NCBI RefSeq assembly: GCF_900625105.1
Contig: NZ_UYYD01000001.1
Span: 496,001-560,000, forward strand
DNA: 64,000 nucleotides
Direction of reading: 5' to 3'
From: Agathobaculum sp. Marseille-P7918
GTDB taxonomy: Bacteria; Bacillota; Clostridia; Oscillospirales; Butyricicoccaceae
A model generated the notes under the pieces. That model did not search any database. It saw only the letters and a list, made by a program, of their open reading frames with translations, and was not told the origin of the DNA. The position numbers and the translations under genes were made by a program. Positions within the stretch are counted from its first letter, which is position 1, and the number at the start of each line of letters is the position of its first letter. Of the stretch, positions 7,908 through 16,725 are shown in pieces.

Positions 7908-8171
7908 TTACGCCATGCCGTTGAGCTTGACAGTCATCTTGCTCTTCTTGTTGGCCGCGTTGTTCTTATGCAGGAGGTGCTTGGCAGCCGCCTGATCAAC
8001 CGCCTTGACAGCGGTCGTATAAGCAACAGTCGCTTCCGCCTTATCACCGGCAGCAACAGCCGTATCGAACTTCTTCAGCGTGGTCTTGAGCGCGCTCTTG
8101 GCCATCTGGTTGTTCATCGCCTTGACAGCGTTAACCTTAACACGCTTCTTTGCAGACTTGATGTTGGGCAT
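7908..8171 (-). CDS. rpsT: 30S ribosomal protein S20
   Basis: 87-residue basic helical-bundle protein that binds 16S rRNA early in small-subunit assembly. The sequence opens MPNIKSAKKRVKVNAVKAM and has the expected Lys/Ala-rich composition and normal length. GGAGGTG precedes the ATG. Single-gene unit, divergent from gpr: the same rpsT-gpr pairing is seen in many Clostridia. Confidence 0.97.
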   Translation of the reverse strand: MPNIKSAKKRVKVNAVKAMNNQMAKSALKTTLKKFDTAVAAGDKAEATVAYTTAVKAVDQAAAKHLLHKNNAANKKSKMTVKLNGMA

Positions 8172-8310
8172 TCCGAAAACACCTCCTTCGTTTTCTATTC
8201 GTCAGTGTTTCTATTCTACCATCCCTTTCTCCAAAATGCAAGTCTTTTTTCCACGAAATTGTATAAAAAATCCGACGCACCGCAAAATATAGGAAAAGGA
8301 GTGGATATAC

Positions 8311-9198
8311 ATGGCTTTTCGCACGGATCTGGCAGTAGAAGCCATCCAAAATGCCGAAAAAACCGCCGATTTACGGCAGGTCAGACAGACCGAGCGCTCG
8401 CTGGAAGGCTTTTCGGTCAGCGAAGTGGAGATTCTGGGCGACGACGCCGCGCGCGAAATCGGCAAACCGCGCGGACGGTACCTGACGCTCGAACTCGACG
8501 CGCTGGTCCGGCGCGAGGAGGACGCCTTCCCCCGCGCCTGCCGCGCACTGAGCACGCTGCTGCGCGAGCTGCTGCCCAAAAACGCCCCCGCCGGGCCGGT
8601 GCTGGTCGCGGGGCTGGGCAACCGCATGATCACCCCGGACGCAATCGGCCCGCAGGCGGTCGATCATGTGATCGCGACGCGCCATCTGGTTGAGCAGGTG
8701 CCGGACGTATTCGCCTCGTGGCGGCCGGTGTCCGCGCTCGCCCCCGGTGTGCTCGGCCAGACTGGCGTGGAAACCGGCGAGATCATCTGCGGCGTGCTCG
8801 ACCGGGTCAAGCCCGCAGCGGTGCTCGCTGTGGACGCGCTGGCCGCCGGACGGCTTTCCCGCCTGCTGCGCACCATCCAGCTGGCCGACACCGGCATCAC
8901 GCCCGGCGCAGGCGTGGGCAACGCACGGGCGGCGCTCAACCGGAATACGCTCGGCGTGCCGGTCATCGCCATCGGCGTGCCGACCGTGGTGGACGGCGCG
9001 ACCCTGGCCCACGAGATCGCCGCCCAACTGGGCAGTCCCTCCTGCGAAGCACTCGACGACCTTTCCCTGCCGGTCATGGTGACCACGCGCGATATCGACC
9101 GCGAGGTCGCAGATATTGCGCGCGTGATCGGCTATGCGGTCAACATGGCGCTGCACCCGCATCTGACCGTCAGCGACATCGACCTGTATTTGTCCTGA
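8311..9198 (+). CDS. gpr: Spore germination protease GPR
   Basis: Aspartate-type endopeptidase that degrades small acid-soluble spore proteins at germination. 295 residues, slightly shorter than the Bacillus enzyme. The N-terminus (MAFRTDLAVEA) fits the propeptide region with the TDLA start of the family. Conserved blocks GLGNRMITPDAIGP, APGVLGQTGVETGE, VDALAA and TDTGI-like ADTGITPGAGVGN carry the catalytic and structural residues. In B. subtilis gpr is read by sigma-F and sigma-G; a GTATA box at 8261-8265 with an A-rich -10-like stretch near 8284 may be such a promoter, though it sits close to the ribosome site. spoIIP follows. Confidence 0.95.
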   Translation: MAFRTDLAVEAIQNAEKTADLRQVRQTERSLEGFSVSEVEILGDDAAREIGKPRGRYLTLELDALVRREEDAFPRACRALSTLLRELLPKNAPAGPVLVAGLGNRMITPDAIGPQAVDHVIATRHLVEQVPDVFASWRPVSALAPGVLGQTGVETGEIICGVLDRVKPAAVLAVDALAAGRLSRLLRTIQLADTGITPGAGVGNARAALNRNTLGVPVIAIGVPTVVDGATLAHEIAAQLGSPSCEALDDLSLPVMVTTRDIDREVADIARVIGYAVNMALHPHLTVSDIDLYLS

Positions 9199-9216
9199 TT
9201 ACTCCGCCATCTTTCG

Positions 9217-9246
9217 GTCATACTCGCGCGCGGACGGGCGTATGAT
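9217..9246 (+). promoter_or_regulatory. Candidate sigma-E promoter of spoIIP
   Basis: GTCATACT at 9217-9224, 14-base spacer, CGTATGAT at 9239-9246. This resembles the sigma-E pattern (GKMATATT, N13-15, CATACAHT) with three mismatches in the -10, and spoIIP is a sigma-E gene in Bacillus. Confidence 0.45.
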
Positions 9247-9273
9247 AAAACAAAACACAGGGAGGTGGCAACC

Positions 9274-10335
9274 ATGACTCGGCACAGGAAACCCATTCGG
9301 CGGCGGCACGGCATCAGTCTGCCCGCCGCCGTTACGCTGTGCATCGCCGCCTCGCTGCTGCTGTTTGCGCGCGCGGGCGGCGAATCCACCGCACAGCAGG
9401 CGCTGGCGCGGCTGGCCGGCAACGGCGACTTCATTCTGCGCGCAGTGTCACTCGAGCTGGGGCTTTCGCCCGATCAGGCATCGGTTTATGTGCCCCGCAC
9501 GGCGGCATCCGCTTTGAGCGAGGACGCCGACAACCCACTTGCCGAGAGCACCTATATCCCGCAAACCGAGGAAAACGACAACCCTGTGCTGGATGCCGCA
9601 GACAAGGCCGCCACCATCACCATCAACAACGAAACGTCCTATGACGTCGATGTTGCCGCCTGTCTGGCATCGGACGCCGCGATCCACGTCAGCGGCGACG
9701 GGCCGCAGGTGCTCATCGTACATACCCACGGCAGCGAAAGCTACACGCCGGACGCCGCCTTCCCCTACACGCCGACCGAAACCGAACGCACGACCGACAC
9801 CCGGTATAACGTAGTGCGCGTGGGTGACGAACTGCAAAACATTTTACAGGACAACGGCATCCAAACCATGCACATCCGCGATATTTTTGACTCCCCTGTC
9901 TATTCCGGTTCGTATGACCGGTCGCTTGCGGCAATCGAGCAGGCCGTGGCGGAATACCCGTCCATTCAGATCGTCATCGACCTGCACCGTGACTCCATTC
10001 TGACCGACGACGGGCAGGCATACAAGACATCCTGCACCATTAACGGCGAAGAAATGGCGCAGCTGATGTTCGTGGTCGGCACGGACGACGGCGGTCTGAC
10101 CCATCCGAACTGGCGGGAAAACCTCAATTACGTCACCGGCCTGCAATATCAGCTCAACCGCGCCTATCCCGGCCTGATGCGCCCGGTCAACCTGCGCACG
10201 CAGCGCTTTAACCAGCATGTGCGCACCGGTTCCATGCTGATTGAAGTCGGCTCCTCGGGCAACACGATGCCGGAAGCACTCGCCGCGATCCGCCTGTTCG
10301 GACAGACGCTGGCAGACGACCTCAACGACGCATAA
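9274..10335 (+). CDS. spoIIP: Stage II sporulation protein P (peptidoglycan hydrolase)
   Basis: Membrane-anchored amidase/endopeptidase of the SpoIIDMP engulfment machine, acting in the mother-cell membrane on septal peptidoglycan. 353 residues: one N-terminal membrane helix (GISLPAAVTLCIAASLLLFA), a linker, then the SpoIIP catalytic domain with the zinc-ligand blocks VLIVHTHGSESY near residue 150, DIFD, and VIDLHRDS near 240. The ATG at 9274 is chosen because GGGAGG stands eight bases before it, rather than the in-frame GTG at 9265 that overlaps that site. It lies between gpr and the gerA-type operon, 45 bases from the latter. Confidence 0.95.
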   Translation: MTRHRKPIRRRHGISLPAAVTLCIAASLLLFARAGGESTAQQALARLAGNGDFILRAVSLELGLSPDQASVYVPRTAASALSEDADNPLAESTYIPQTEENDNPVLDAADKAATITINNETSYDVDVAACLASDAAIHVSGDGPQVLIVHTHGSESYTPDAAFPYTPTETERTTDTRYNVVRVGDELQNILQDNGIQTMHIRDIFDSPVYSGSYDRSLAAIEQAVAEYPSIQIVIDLHRDSILTDDGQAYKTSCTINGEEMAQLMFVVGTDDGGLTHPNWRENLNYVTGLQYQLNRAYPGLMRPVNLRTQRFNQHVRTGSMLIEVGSSGNTMPEALAAIRLFGQTLADDLNDA

Positions 10336-10380
10336 TCCTGCCTTTTCCGGCACAAACTACCCCTGATAAGGGGTGAAGCC

Positions 10381-11832
10381 ATGGACCATTTCACATTTTC
10401 CACCGATCTGGAAAGCAATGTCCGCCTGATGCAGTCGCTTTTCCGGGGGGATAACACCTTTGTGACCCGCCGCGCGGTCGGTCACAAAGGGCTTTCCTGC
10501 GCGGTGTTCTTCTTTGACGGCATGGTCAACAACATCGCGATCAACCAAAGCGTCATCCGGCCGATCGTATGCTCCGATCTGTCCCGCGCCTCGGCGGAAA
10601 CACTCTGCCAGACCGTCCTGCAAATCAACGACAGCCGTGTCGAAACCGACTGTGCCAAGCTGTTTGCTTCCTTCCTCTACGGCGACACCGTGGTGTTCAC
10701 CGAAGGGGACGCGCGCCCGGTTGTGGTCAATACCAAAGGGTTTTCCGTGCGCAGCGCGTCCGAGCCGGAAAACGAACGCGTGCTTTCCGGCCCGCGTGAG
10801 GGCTTTACCGAATGCTTTATGCCCAACCTCGCCCTCATTCGCCGCCGCCTGAACGACCGGCGGCTCAAGTTCACCTTTCTGCGCGTCGGCAGCCGCACCA
10901 ACACGGTCGTCTGCCTGTGCTATCTGGCCGGCGTGTGCGAACAAAAGCTTATCACCCATCTGCGGCGCAAGCTGGAAGCCCTCGACATCGACAGCGTGCT
11001 CGACGCCAACTATCTGGCCGAACGCATCCGCGACCACCGTTTTTCGCCCTTCCCCACTCTCGGCACGACCGAGCGGCCGGATGTGGTCGCGGCGCGGCTG
11101 GTCGAGGGACGCTGCGCGATCGTGGTAGACGGCAGCCCGGTCGTGCTGACCGCGCCCTTCCTGTTTCAGGAGTGTTTTCAGTCCAACGACGACTACTATA
11201 TCAACTTTTTGCAGGCCAATCTGTCCCGCTTGCTGCGCGCAGCGGGTTTTCTCTTCACCATCACCTTTCCCGCGGTGTACGTCGCACTCATGCTATACCA
11301 TCGCGAATTGGTGCCCGCCCGGCTGCTGTTTGCCGTCTCGGCGGCGCAGCGCGGCGTGCCGCTGCCCATCGGCTGGGAAACCTTTTTGCTGCTGCTCGTG
11401 CTGGAAGCGCTCAAGGAAGCCGGTGCGCGCACGCCGGGCGCGATGGGCCAGACCATGAGCATCGTCGGCGGTCTTGTGCTGGGACAGGCCGCGGTTTCGG
11501 CGCGCTTTGCCGCCGCGCCGACCGTCATTGTGGTCGCCATCGCGGGCGTCACCGGCCTGATGGTGCCCAAGCTGCAAACCGCTGCACTCTGGCTGCGGTT
11601 CGCCCTGCTGGCTGCCGCCGCTGCCTATGGCCTGTACGGCGTCGGCTTTGTGCTCGCGCTCACGCTGACCTGGCTGTGCCGCATGCACTCGTGCTCGGTG
11701 CCCTATCTGCTCAACCTCGTCCCGCGCGTGCAGGCGGAACAGGAGGACGCGTGGCTGCGCGCGCCGTGGTTTTTCATGCGGCACGACCGCTTTGCGGTCA
11801 AACGGAATCCATCAAAGGGGGACAAACCTTGA
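10381..11832 (+). CDS. Spore germinant receptor A subunit (GerAA/GerKA/SpoVAF family)
   Basis: A subunit of a Ger-type germinant receptor in the spore inner membrane. 483 residues, the normal family length. The soluble N-terminal domain carries GHKGLSCAVFFFDGMV and the central DYYINFLQANLSRLLRAAGF motif that precedes the membrane part. The C-terminal part has four or five hydrophobic helices (GFLFTITFPAVYVALML, PIGWETFLLLLVLEALKEAG, GLVLGQAAVSARFAAAPTVI). Followed without a gap by the C and B subunits (order A-C-B), and TGA overlaps the next TTG start. Confidence 0.92.
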   Translation: MDHFTFSTDLESNVRLMQSLFRGDNTFVTRRAVGHKGLSCAVFFFDGMVNNIAINQSVIRPIVCSDLSRASAETLCQTVLQINDSRVETDCAKLFASFLYGDTVVFTEGDARPVVVNTKGFSVRSASEPENERVLSGPREGFTECFMPNLALIRRRLNDRRLKFTFLRVGSRTNTVVCLCYLAGVCEQKLITHLRRKLEALDIDSVLDANYLAERIRDHRFSPFPTLGTTERPDVVAARLVEGRCAIVVDGSPVVLTAPFLFQECFQSNDDYYINFLQANLSRLLRAAGFLFTITFPAVYVALMLYHRELVPARLLFAVSAAQRGVPLPIGWETFLLLLVLEALKEAGARTPGAMGQTMSIVGGLVLGQAAVSARFAAAPTVIVVAIAGVTGLMVPKLQTAALWLRFALLAAAAAYGLYGVGFVLALTLTWLCRMHSCSVPYLLNLVPRVQAEQEDAWLRAPWFFMRHDRFAVKRNPSKGDKP

Positions 11833-12461
11833 AACTGCCCGGAATCATGCTGGTGCTCTGCCTGCTGCTATGCGGCTGCGCACGCGAAGTTTCGCCGGTC
11901 TCGGCGCTTGCGCTCGACCGGGAGGACGATGTCTACCGACTCACCGCCGAGGTCGTGCGGCAGGACAGCTTGGATGACGCGGCCTCGCCCGCCTATCTTT
12001 CCGCCACGGGCCGCGACCTGCCCGAACTGCTGACCAACCTGAGCAACATCCTGCCCGGTGAGCTGCACCTGAGCCATGCGCAAGTGCTGCTCATCAGCGA
12101 ATCGGTGGCAGAAGAGAGCATCCTGCCGCTGGCGGATTACCTGTGTACGGATGACGACGTGCGGCTCAGCCTGCGCGTCGCGGTCGTGCGCGACGGCACG
12201 GCGACCGAGCTGCTGCAAAGCGACGACGAGGTCTATGCGCTCAGCGAACTGCTCGACCGCGCCGCGCAGCAGGGCACGCTGCCCGATATGCCGCTCTACC
12301 GCATGTCCGAAGTGCTGCATGCCGACGGCACCGCGATCCTGCCCGCGCTGTATCTGGACGAATTCGGCCAAACCGCACCCGCGGGCACGGCGGTGTTTGC
12401 GGGCGAGCGCCTGTCCTGCTTTCTCGACGGCAGCGAGATTGGAGGCGGCAGCGATGCGTGA
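11829..12461 (+). CDS. Ger(x)C-family lipoprotein, short form
   Basis: C subunit of the germinant receptor. The start is the TTG at 11829, which overlaps the A-subunit stop and follows AAAGGGGG; it gives a lipoprotein signal with lipobox LCGC (Cys17). The mature part shows the first-domain pattern of the family (VSALALDREDDVYRLTAEVV, ELHLSHAQVLLI). At 210 residues it is little over half the usual 370-400. The sequence ends in an F-G-E-L-like block of domain 2, so the third domain of standard GerAC proteins is absent. The reading frame is intact to the overlap with the B subunit, so this looks like a compact family member rather than a decayed gene. Confidence 0.78.
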   Translation: MKLPGIMLVLCLLLCGCAREVSPVSALALDREDDVYRLTAEVVRQDSLDDAASPAYLSATGRDLPELLTNLSNILPGELHLSHAQVLLISESVAEESILPLADYLCTDDDVRLSLRVAVVRDGTATELLQSDDEVYALSELLDRAAQQGTLPDMPLYRMSEVLHADGTAILPALYLDEFGQTAPAGTAVFAGERLSCFLDGSEIGGGSDA

Positions 12462-13287
12462 ACGCCTGTTTCCGCGCTGGGGCGCTGCACTGTTCGCCCT
12501 GCTGCCCCTGAGTGAGATCCTATACACGCCCGCAACCGGCCAGACCGTTTATGCGGCGGCGCTCGCCAGCCTGATCTGTGCGCTGGTCTGCGCGGGCGGC
12601 GCCCGTCTTGCACCGGCTTGGCAAAGATCGCGCGTGCTGCAATGGCTGCTCGCCCTGTTCTCCCTCTGGCCGATCACCGCTTCGCTCGCCCGCATGGGGC
12701 TGTTTTTGCGCACCACGGTATTCTCTGCCCGGCCGCTCTGGGCGCTGATCCTGATTCTGACGGTCTGCACGCTGCTTGCCGCAACGTCCGGCCTCAACCG
12801 CTGCGCGATGTGGGCGCTGCCGGTGGCATGGATCGCGGGCGCGGTCGTGATTGTAAGCGGCGCGCTGACCGTATCGCAGTTGCAGCCCGCCCACTGGAGC
12901 ATGCCGGACGCTTCCCTGCCGCGTGAGACCGGGCGCATCCTGCTGCGCCTGCTGCCCGCCGCGCTTGCACTTTCCCTGTCGCTGCCCGAACGGCTTTCGG
13001 GCGCGGCAGCACGCGGTCTGTCCGCCGGCGGCGCGCTGTTTGCGCTGATCTCGCTGCGCACCACCCTTCTGCTGGGCGTGCACACCGCTGCGCTGCTGCC
13101 CTACCCCAACTTCTCCGCGGCCGGACTTGCCGCCGTCGGCGACTTTGCGCGCCACGGCGAGGTGTTTTTCGCCGTACCACTGCTGCTGTGCGAACTGGGG
13201 CGCTGCGCCGCGCTCGCCTGCGTGCTGCTGCTTCCCTTCTCACACTCTTACGGCGTGCTGCGCCTGTCGCGCCGCGCCAAGCAATAA
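12454..13287 (+). CDS. Germinant receptor B subunit-like permease (GerAB family), short
   Basis: 277 residues with about eight membrane helices, in the position of the amino-acid-permease-like B subunit that binds germinants. Usual GerAB proteins have about 365 residues and ten helices, so one or two helices are missing. Assignment rests mainly on order (A-C-B), the tight eight-base overlap with the C subunit, and features such as the ILYTPATGQT first helix and LLPYPNFSA segment. Primary similarity is weak by eye. Together with the short C subunit this makes a reduced receptor. Confidence 0.7.
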   Translation: MRERLFPRWGAALFALLPLSEILYTPATGQTVYAAALASLICALVCAGGARLAPAWQRSRVLQWLLALFSLWPITASLARMGLFLRTTVFSARPLWALILILTVCTLLAATSGLNRCAMWALPVAWIAGAVVIVSGALTVSQLQPAHWSMPDASLPRETGRILLRLLPAALALSLSLPERLSGAAARGLSAGGALFALISLRTTLLLGVHTAALLPYPNFSAAGLAAVGDFARHGEVFFAVPLLLCELGRCAALACVLLLPFSHSYGVLRLSRRAKQ

Positions 13288-13297
13288 CAGATCGCCC

Positions 13298-13326
13298 TTG
13301 CGCCCGGCCGCGCGCTTTGCTATACT
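13298..13326 (+). promoter_or_regulatory. Promoter of the ArsC/Spx-like gene
   Basis: TTGCGC, 17-base spacer, TATACT. The gene's ATG is 23 bases downstream of the -10. Confidence 0.6.
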
Positions 13327-13348
13327 GTTTAAAAAGGAGAAGGGCGCA

Positions 13349-13684
13349 ATGAACATTCAGATTTTCGGCAAAAACAAATGCTTCGACACCAAAAAAGCGC
13401 AGCGCTGGTTCAAGGAGCGCGGCATCAAGTTCCAGATGATCGATCTGGCGCAAAAGGGCATGTCCCGCGGCGAGCTGGACAGCGTGCTCAAAGCCGTCGG
13501 CGGGCTGGACGCAGTGCTGGACGAAAAGAGCAAGGGTTATGCCTCGCTCGCCTATCTTGCCTATGACGAGGACAAAAAGGAGAAGCTGCTCGAGGACGGC
13601 ACGCTGCTCAAGACCCCCATCGTGCGCAACGGCAGACAGGCCACGGTCGGCTATCAGCCGGACGTATGGGCAAACTGGGAATAA
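13349..13684 (+). CDS. ArsC/Spx-family thioredoxin-fold protein
   Basis: 111 residues. The opening MNIQIFGKNKCFDTKKAQRW is the arsenate-reductase/Spx/YffB fold with a single active-site Cys11 in place of a CXXC pair, and the LLKTPIVRNG block carries the cis-proline. Members act as glutaredoxin-like reductases or transcription modulators; this one lacks the RxxxR pattern of ArsC that I would want before calling it an arsenate reductase. Own promoter and terminator, so a single-gene unit. GGAGAAGGG lies before the ATG. Confidence 0.85.
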   Translation: MNIQIFGKNKCFDTKKAQRWFKERGIKFQMIDLAQKGMSRGELDSVLKAVGGLDAVLDEKSKGYASLAYLAYDEDKKEKLLEDGTLLKTPIVRNGRQATVGYQPDVWANWE

Positions 13685-13701
13685 GATTGACACCAAACAA
13701 A

Positions 13702-13727
13702 AAAGGACGGCTTTCGCCGTCCTTTTT
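13702..13727. terminator. Bidirectional terminator
   Basis: Stem AAAGGACGGC / GCCGTCCTTT with four-base loop, flanked by A and T runs, between the converging ArsC-like and gatZ-like genes. Confidence 0.88.
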
Positions 13728-13756
13728 CATTTCACTGAGATTTCAATCCAGAAATC

Positions 13757-15076
13757 TTACATCAGTTCCTTCTGATGGGTTGCATACAGATACTCGTCCA
13801 TCGTGTTGATGATGCGGTCCTCGACCAGCGCCACCGGATCATTCTCCAGCAGGCCCTCGCGCACCTTGGTATACTGGATGGGCATAAACTGGCTGAGCAG
13901 GTTGAGCGGGATGCCCAGCTTGCGCAGGTTGCCGATCAGGCGATCCTTGGCCGCTTCCACGCCGGGGGTCGGCATGTAGTAACGGCAGCGGTCGGAGAAG
14001 GAGAATTTGCGCTTCATGCGAATCTCCAGCTCGGTGCCCTGATAATGCTTCTTCCAGTGCTTGTCGTCGGCGAGCATCGCCTCGTCCAGCGCCTCGATGA
14101 AGTGGCTCGGCTCGATATCCGTACCGTAGAGCAGCTCCTGCTCGATATACGCCAGCGCGAACATGCCCTCGCGCATCGCAAACGTCAGCGCCGGGCCGAC
14201 CTTGAGGATGCCGACACCGTCCTCGACCAGCTCGCGCAGCTTGATCTTGGTCTGATAGTCGGTCGAATGGCCCTCGAACACGAGGTTCGGGAAGTCCTTG
14301 ATCGACGCCATCAGCTCGGCTGCCTTGGCACGGTCGTATTCGGTGCAGCCGCTGTCCTTCTCTTCCACGCCCGGCTGTACGACAACCGCGATGACGTTGT
14401 TCCACGCCTCGTCCAGACCTTCCTTGCGGAACGCGTTCTCAAAGGTCGCGACCGTGTTCTTGAAGTCCTCCACGCGGGTGACCTGCACGCCCTGATCCGC
14501 GCCGACCTGACCGCCCGGAATCGGCACTTCGCTGCCGACAATGTAAACCGGTGCGATCGCGTCCGGATCGGTCTCGAGCAGTTTGTGATAGGTATCCTCC
14601 GCCACACGCGCCAGACGCGCGCCGCGGCGGGCGATCGTCTCGTCGCTCAGTCGGGTGTTCGGATCGTCGTCCGCAACCTTCATGCTGGTGTCGATGTGGA
14701 TCTTGGTGAAGCCCGCACCAACATAGTGACGGATAAGCTCCTCCGCGTCCGCCATGGCTTCGGCTTCCGGCTTGCCCGCAAAGGTCAGCGGGCCGAGATG
14801 GTCGCCGCCGAGGAACAGCTTGGACTTGTCAAAGCCGACCTTATCCGCAAGACCCAGCACGAACTGCTTGAAATCCATCGGCTTCATACCGGTGTAACCG
14901 CCGTTCTGGTCGCACTGGTTGGCGGTGGACTCGATCAGCACGCAGGAGCCGTTCGACAGGCCGCGCTTGAGCGCCGCTTCGATGACATAGCCATTGGCCG
15001 AGCACACCGAATAGATGCCCACGTTCTTTCCCTGCTTCTGGAGTTCTACCAACTTTTTCAGCGGATTATAATTCAT
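13757..15076 (-). CDS. gatZ: Tagatose-1,6-bisphosphate aldolase non-catalytic subunit (GatZ/KbaZ family)
   Basis: Subunit needed for full activity and stability of class II tagatose-bisphosphate aldolase. 439 residues, close to KbaZ (426) and GatZ (420). Family blocks seen: MNYNPLKKLVELQKQGKNVG at the start, VLIESTANQCDQNGGYTGM, LFLGGDHLGP, KIHIDTSM, FEGHSTDYQT and LKVGPALTFAMREGMFAL. The catalytic partner is encoded divergently 214 bases away. The pair cleaves tagatose-1,6-bisphosphate to glyceraldehyde-3-phosphate and dihydroxyacetone phosphate, the last step of galactosamine, GalNAc or galactitol breakdown. GAGGAGG precedes the ATG. Confidence 0.93.
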   Translation of the reverse strand: MNYNPLKKLVELQKQGKNVGIYSVCSANGYVIEAALKRGLSNGSCVLIESTANQCDQNGGYTGMKPMDFKQFVLGLADKVGFDKSKLFLGGDHLGPLTFAGKPEAEAMADAEELIRHYVGAGFTKIHIDTSMKVADDDPNTRLSDETIARRGARLARVAEDTYHKLLETDPDAIAPVYIVGSEVPIPGGQVGADQGVQVTRVEDFKNTVATFENAFRKEGLDEAWNNVIAVVVQPGVEEKDSGCTEYDRAKAAELMASIKDFPNLVFEGHSTDYQTKIKLRELVEDGVGILKVGPALTFAMREGMFALAYIEQELLYGTDIEPSHFIEALDEAMLADDKHWKKHYQGTELEIRMKRKFSFSDRCRYYMPTPGVEAAKDRLIGNLRKLGIPLNLLSQFMPIQYTKVREGLLENDPVALVEDRIINTMDEYLYATHQKELM

Positions 15077-15212
15077 CAGAAATTCCTCCTCTTATTTTTC
15101 CGGCAATGCCGCAGGAACCCCTTCGGCACTGCTTTGATGGTACCTTACAATCGGCCTTTCGGCCGGAATGATCTACAAATGATGCCGCCAGCGCGTTTTT
15201 CCGCCCCGAGAC

Positions 15213-15241
15213 TTTTCATCCGCACGCCCCTGTGTTACAAT
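15213..15241 (+). promoter_or_regulatory. Promoter of the aldolase gene
   Basis: TTTTCA, 17-base spacer, TACAAT, about 50 bases before the ATG, in the divergent gatZ-gatY gap. Confidence 0.55.
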
Positions 15242-15290
15242 AAAGGCATCAAATACATCCCGCATAAGCAGGAGAAAGAGGGGTATTACA

Positions 15291-16142
15291 ATGCCTTTGG
15301 TAACAACAGAAAAAATGCTGCTGGATGCGCAGGCCGGTCATTACGCCGTCGGCGCGTTCAATGTGGAAAACATGGAAATGGTCATGGCCGTCCTTCAGGC
15401 AGCGGAAGAGATGCGCTCCCCTGTCATCATGCAGACCACGCCGTCCACCGTCAAATATGCCGGTCTGGACTACTATCTCGCGATGGTCCGCACGGCGGCT
15501 GCCCGCACCGATGTGCCGGTTGCGATGCATCTGGACCACGGCGACAGTTTTGACCTTGCCATGCAGGCGCTGCGCACCGGCTACACGTCCATCATGATCG
15601 ACGGCTCGCACGAAGCCTTTGAGGACAACATTGCGCTGACCCGCCGCGTCGTCGATGCCTGTGCGCCCTCCCGCATCAGCGTGGAAGCCGAGCTGGGCAA
15701 AGTCGGCGGCAAGGAAGACGACCTCGAAGGAGGCAACGGCAATCCGTTTACCGATCCGCAGCAGGCCAAGGAATTTGTCGAGCGCACGAGCGTCGGTTCG
15801 CTTGCCGTTGCCATCGGCACGGCGCACGGCCTGTACAAAGGCACGCCCAAGCTGGATTTCGAGCGTCTGAGCGCGATCCGCGAAGTCGTTTCCATCCCGC
15901 TGGTGCTGCATGGCGCTTCCGGCGTGCCGGACGACGCGGTGCGTGAGTCCATCACCCGCGGCATCTGCAAGGTAAACTTTGCCACCGAGCTACGCATCGC
16001 GTTCAGCGACGGCGTCAAGGCGTACCTGCAAAAGGACCCGAATGTATTCGACCCGAAAAAATACTGCAAGGTCGGCATTGCGAACGTCGTCGAGACGGTC
16101 AAGGGCAAAATCGCAATCTGCGGTTCCGCCGGCAAGGCCTGA
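15291..16142 (+). CDS. gatY: Class II tagatose/fructose-bisphosphate aldolase catalytic subunit
   Basis: Zinc-dependent aldolase, 283 residues, the size of GatY/KbaY. Visible: catalytic Asp82 and zinc His83 in HLDHGD, Glu132/Glu134 in SVEAELGKVGG, zinc His179 in GTAHGLYKG, a third zinc His in VLHGASG, and the phosphate-binding NFATELRIAF. A tagatose role is inferred from the adjacent gatZ and from the amino-sugar PTS region; on sequence alone fructose-bisphosphate could also be the substrate. Own promoter and terminator. Confidence 0.93.
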   Translation: MPLVTTEKMLLDAQAGHYAVGAFNVENMEMVMAVLQAAEEMRSPVIMQTTPSTVKYAGLDYYLAMVRTAAARTDVPVAMHLDHGDSFDLAMQALRTGYTSIMIDGSHEAFEDNIALTRRVVDACAPSRISVEAELGKVGGKEDDLEGGNGNPFTDPQQAKEFVERTSVGSLAVAIGTAHGLYKGTPKLDFERLSAIREVVSIPLVLHGASGVPDDAVRESITRGICKVNFATELRIAFSDGVKAYLQKDPNVFDPKKYCKVGIANVVETVKGKIAICGSAGKA

Positions 16143-16160
16143 TCCCATATTTCCGGATAA

Positions 16161-16188
16161 AAACCCATCGCTTATGCGATGGGTTTTT
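16161..16188 (+). terminator. Terminator after gatY
   Basis: Eleven-base stem AAACCCATCGC / GCGATGGGTTT with loop TTAT, then T run. It may also serve the converging membrane-protein gene. Confidence 0.88.
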
Positions 16189-16194
16189 CCTTTG

Positions 16195-16725
16195 TTACTT
16201 CATTCGCGTGAGCGCAATGATATGCAGCACACAGAAGTACACGCCCACGATGGCCAAACCCACGCTGAAGACCATCAGACCGATGGAATACTGCTCCGTA
16301 TAGGCGTTGACCAGTACGAGCACCGCGAAAACCGCCCACAGCACGATCAGCGCGAGCACTTTTTCACGGCTCTTTCTGGCAACGATGGACTGGAGCGGCG
16401 TCAGGCGTCGCCCGAAATCCACATCCGTGACCACGTCCAGTTTTTTGAAGAACACGGCGCGGTAATAGATCTCGGCCACTGCGAACAACGCCACGCCGAC
16501 CAGCGTCGCCTGCATCCAGTTGAGGAAGGTGCCAGCGCACAGAATCGCGATGAACAGGATGATCACAATCCGATTCTGGAAGAACAGGATCCTTCCTTCG
16601 TTCTTCTTCTCGATCAGGTAACCCTGCTTGGTCAGGCTGTCATAATAAATGACCCGCTTTTTCTTGTCCGTATAGATGTTGCGGCCGGAAAGTTGGGTAT
16701 TGGGGATTTGCTGTTTCTTACTCAT
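16195..16725 (-). CDS. Hypothetical four-helix membrane protein
   Basis: 176 residues: a polar N-terminus of about 47 residues, two membrane helices (IVIILFIAILCAGTFL, TLVGVALFAVAEIYY), a basic cytoplasmic loop (RRLTPLQSIVARKSREK), and two further helices (LALIVLWAVFAVLVLVN, IGLMVFSVGLAIVGVYF). No family recognised. It overlaps the end of the deacetylase gene by eight bases, so it is the second gene of that operon and translated by coupling. No catalytic motif is visible. Confidence 0.75.
   Translation of the reverse strand: MSKKQQIPNTQLSGRNIYTDKKKRVIYYDSLTKQGYLIEKKNEGRILFFQNRIVIILFIAILCAGTFLNWMQATLVGVALFAVAEIYYRAVFFKKLDVVTDVDFGRRLTPLQSIVARKSREKVLALIVLWAVFAVLVLVNAYTEQYSIGLMVFSVGLAIVGVYFCVLHIIALTRMK

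Noticed and set aside
10812-11828. Long in-frame extension upstream of the Ger C subunit
   Set aside because: It is out of frame with the A subunit, which fully explains this stretch; the TTG at 11829 has its own ribosome site and starts the lipoprotein signal.
13775-15553. 592-residue plus-strand ORF
   Set aside because: Antisense to gatZ and out of frame over the start of gatY.
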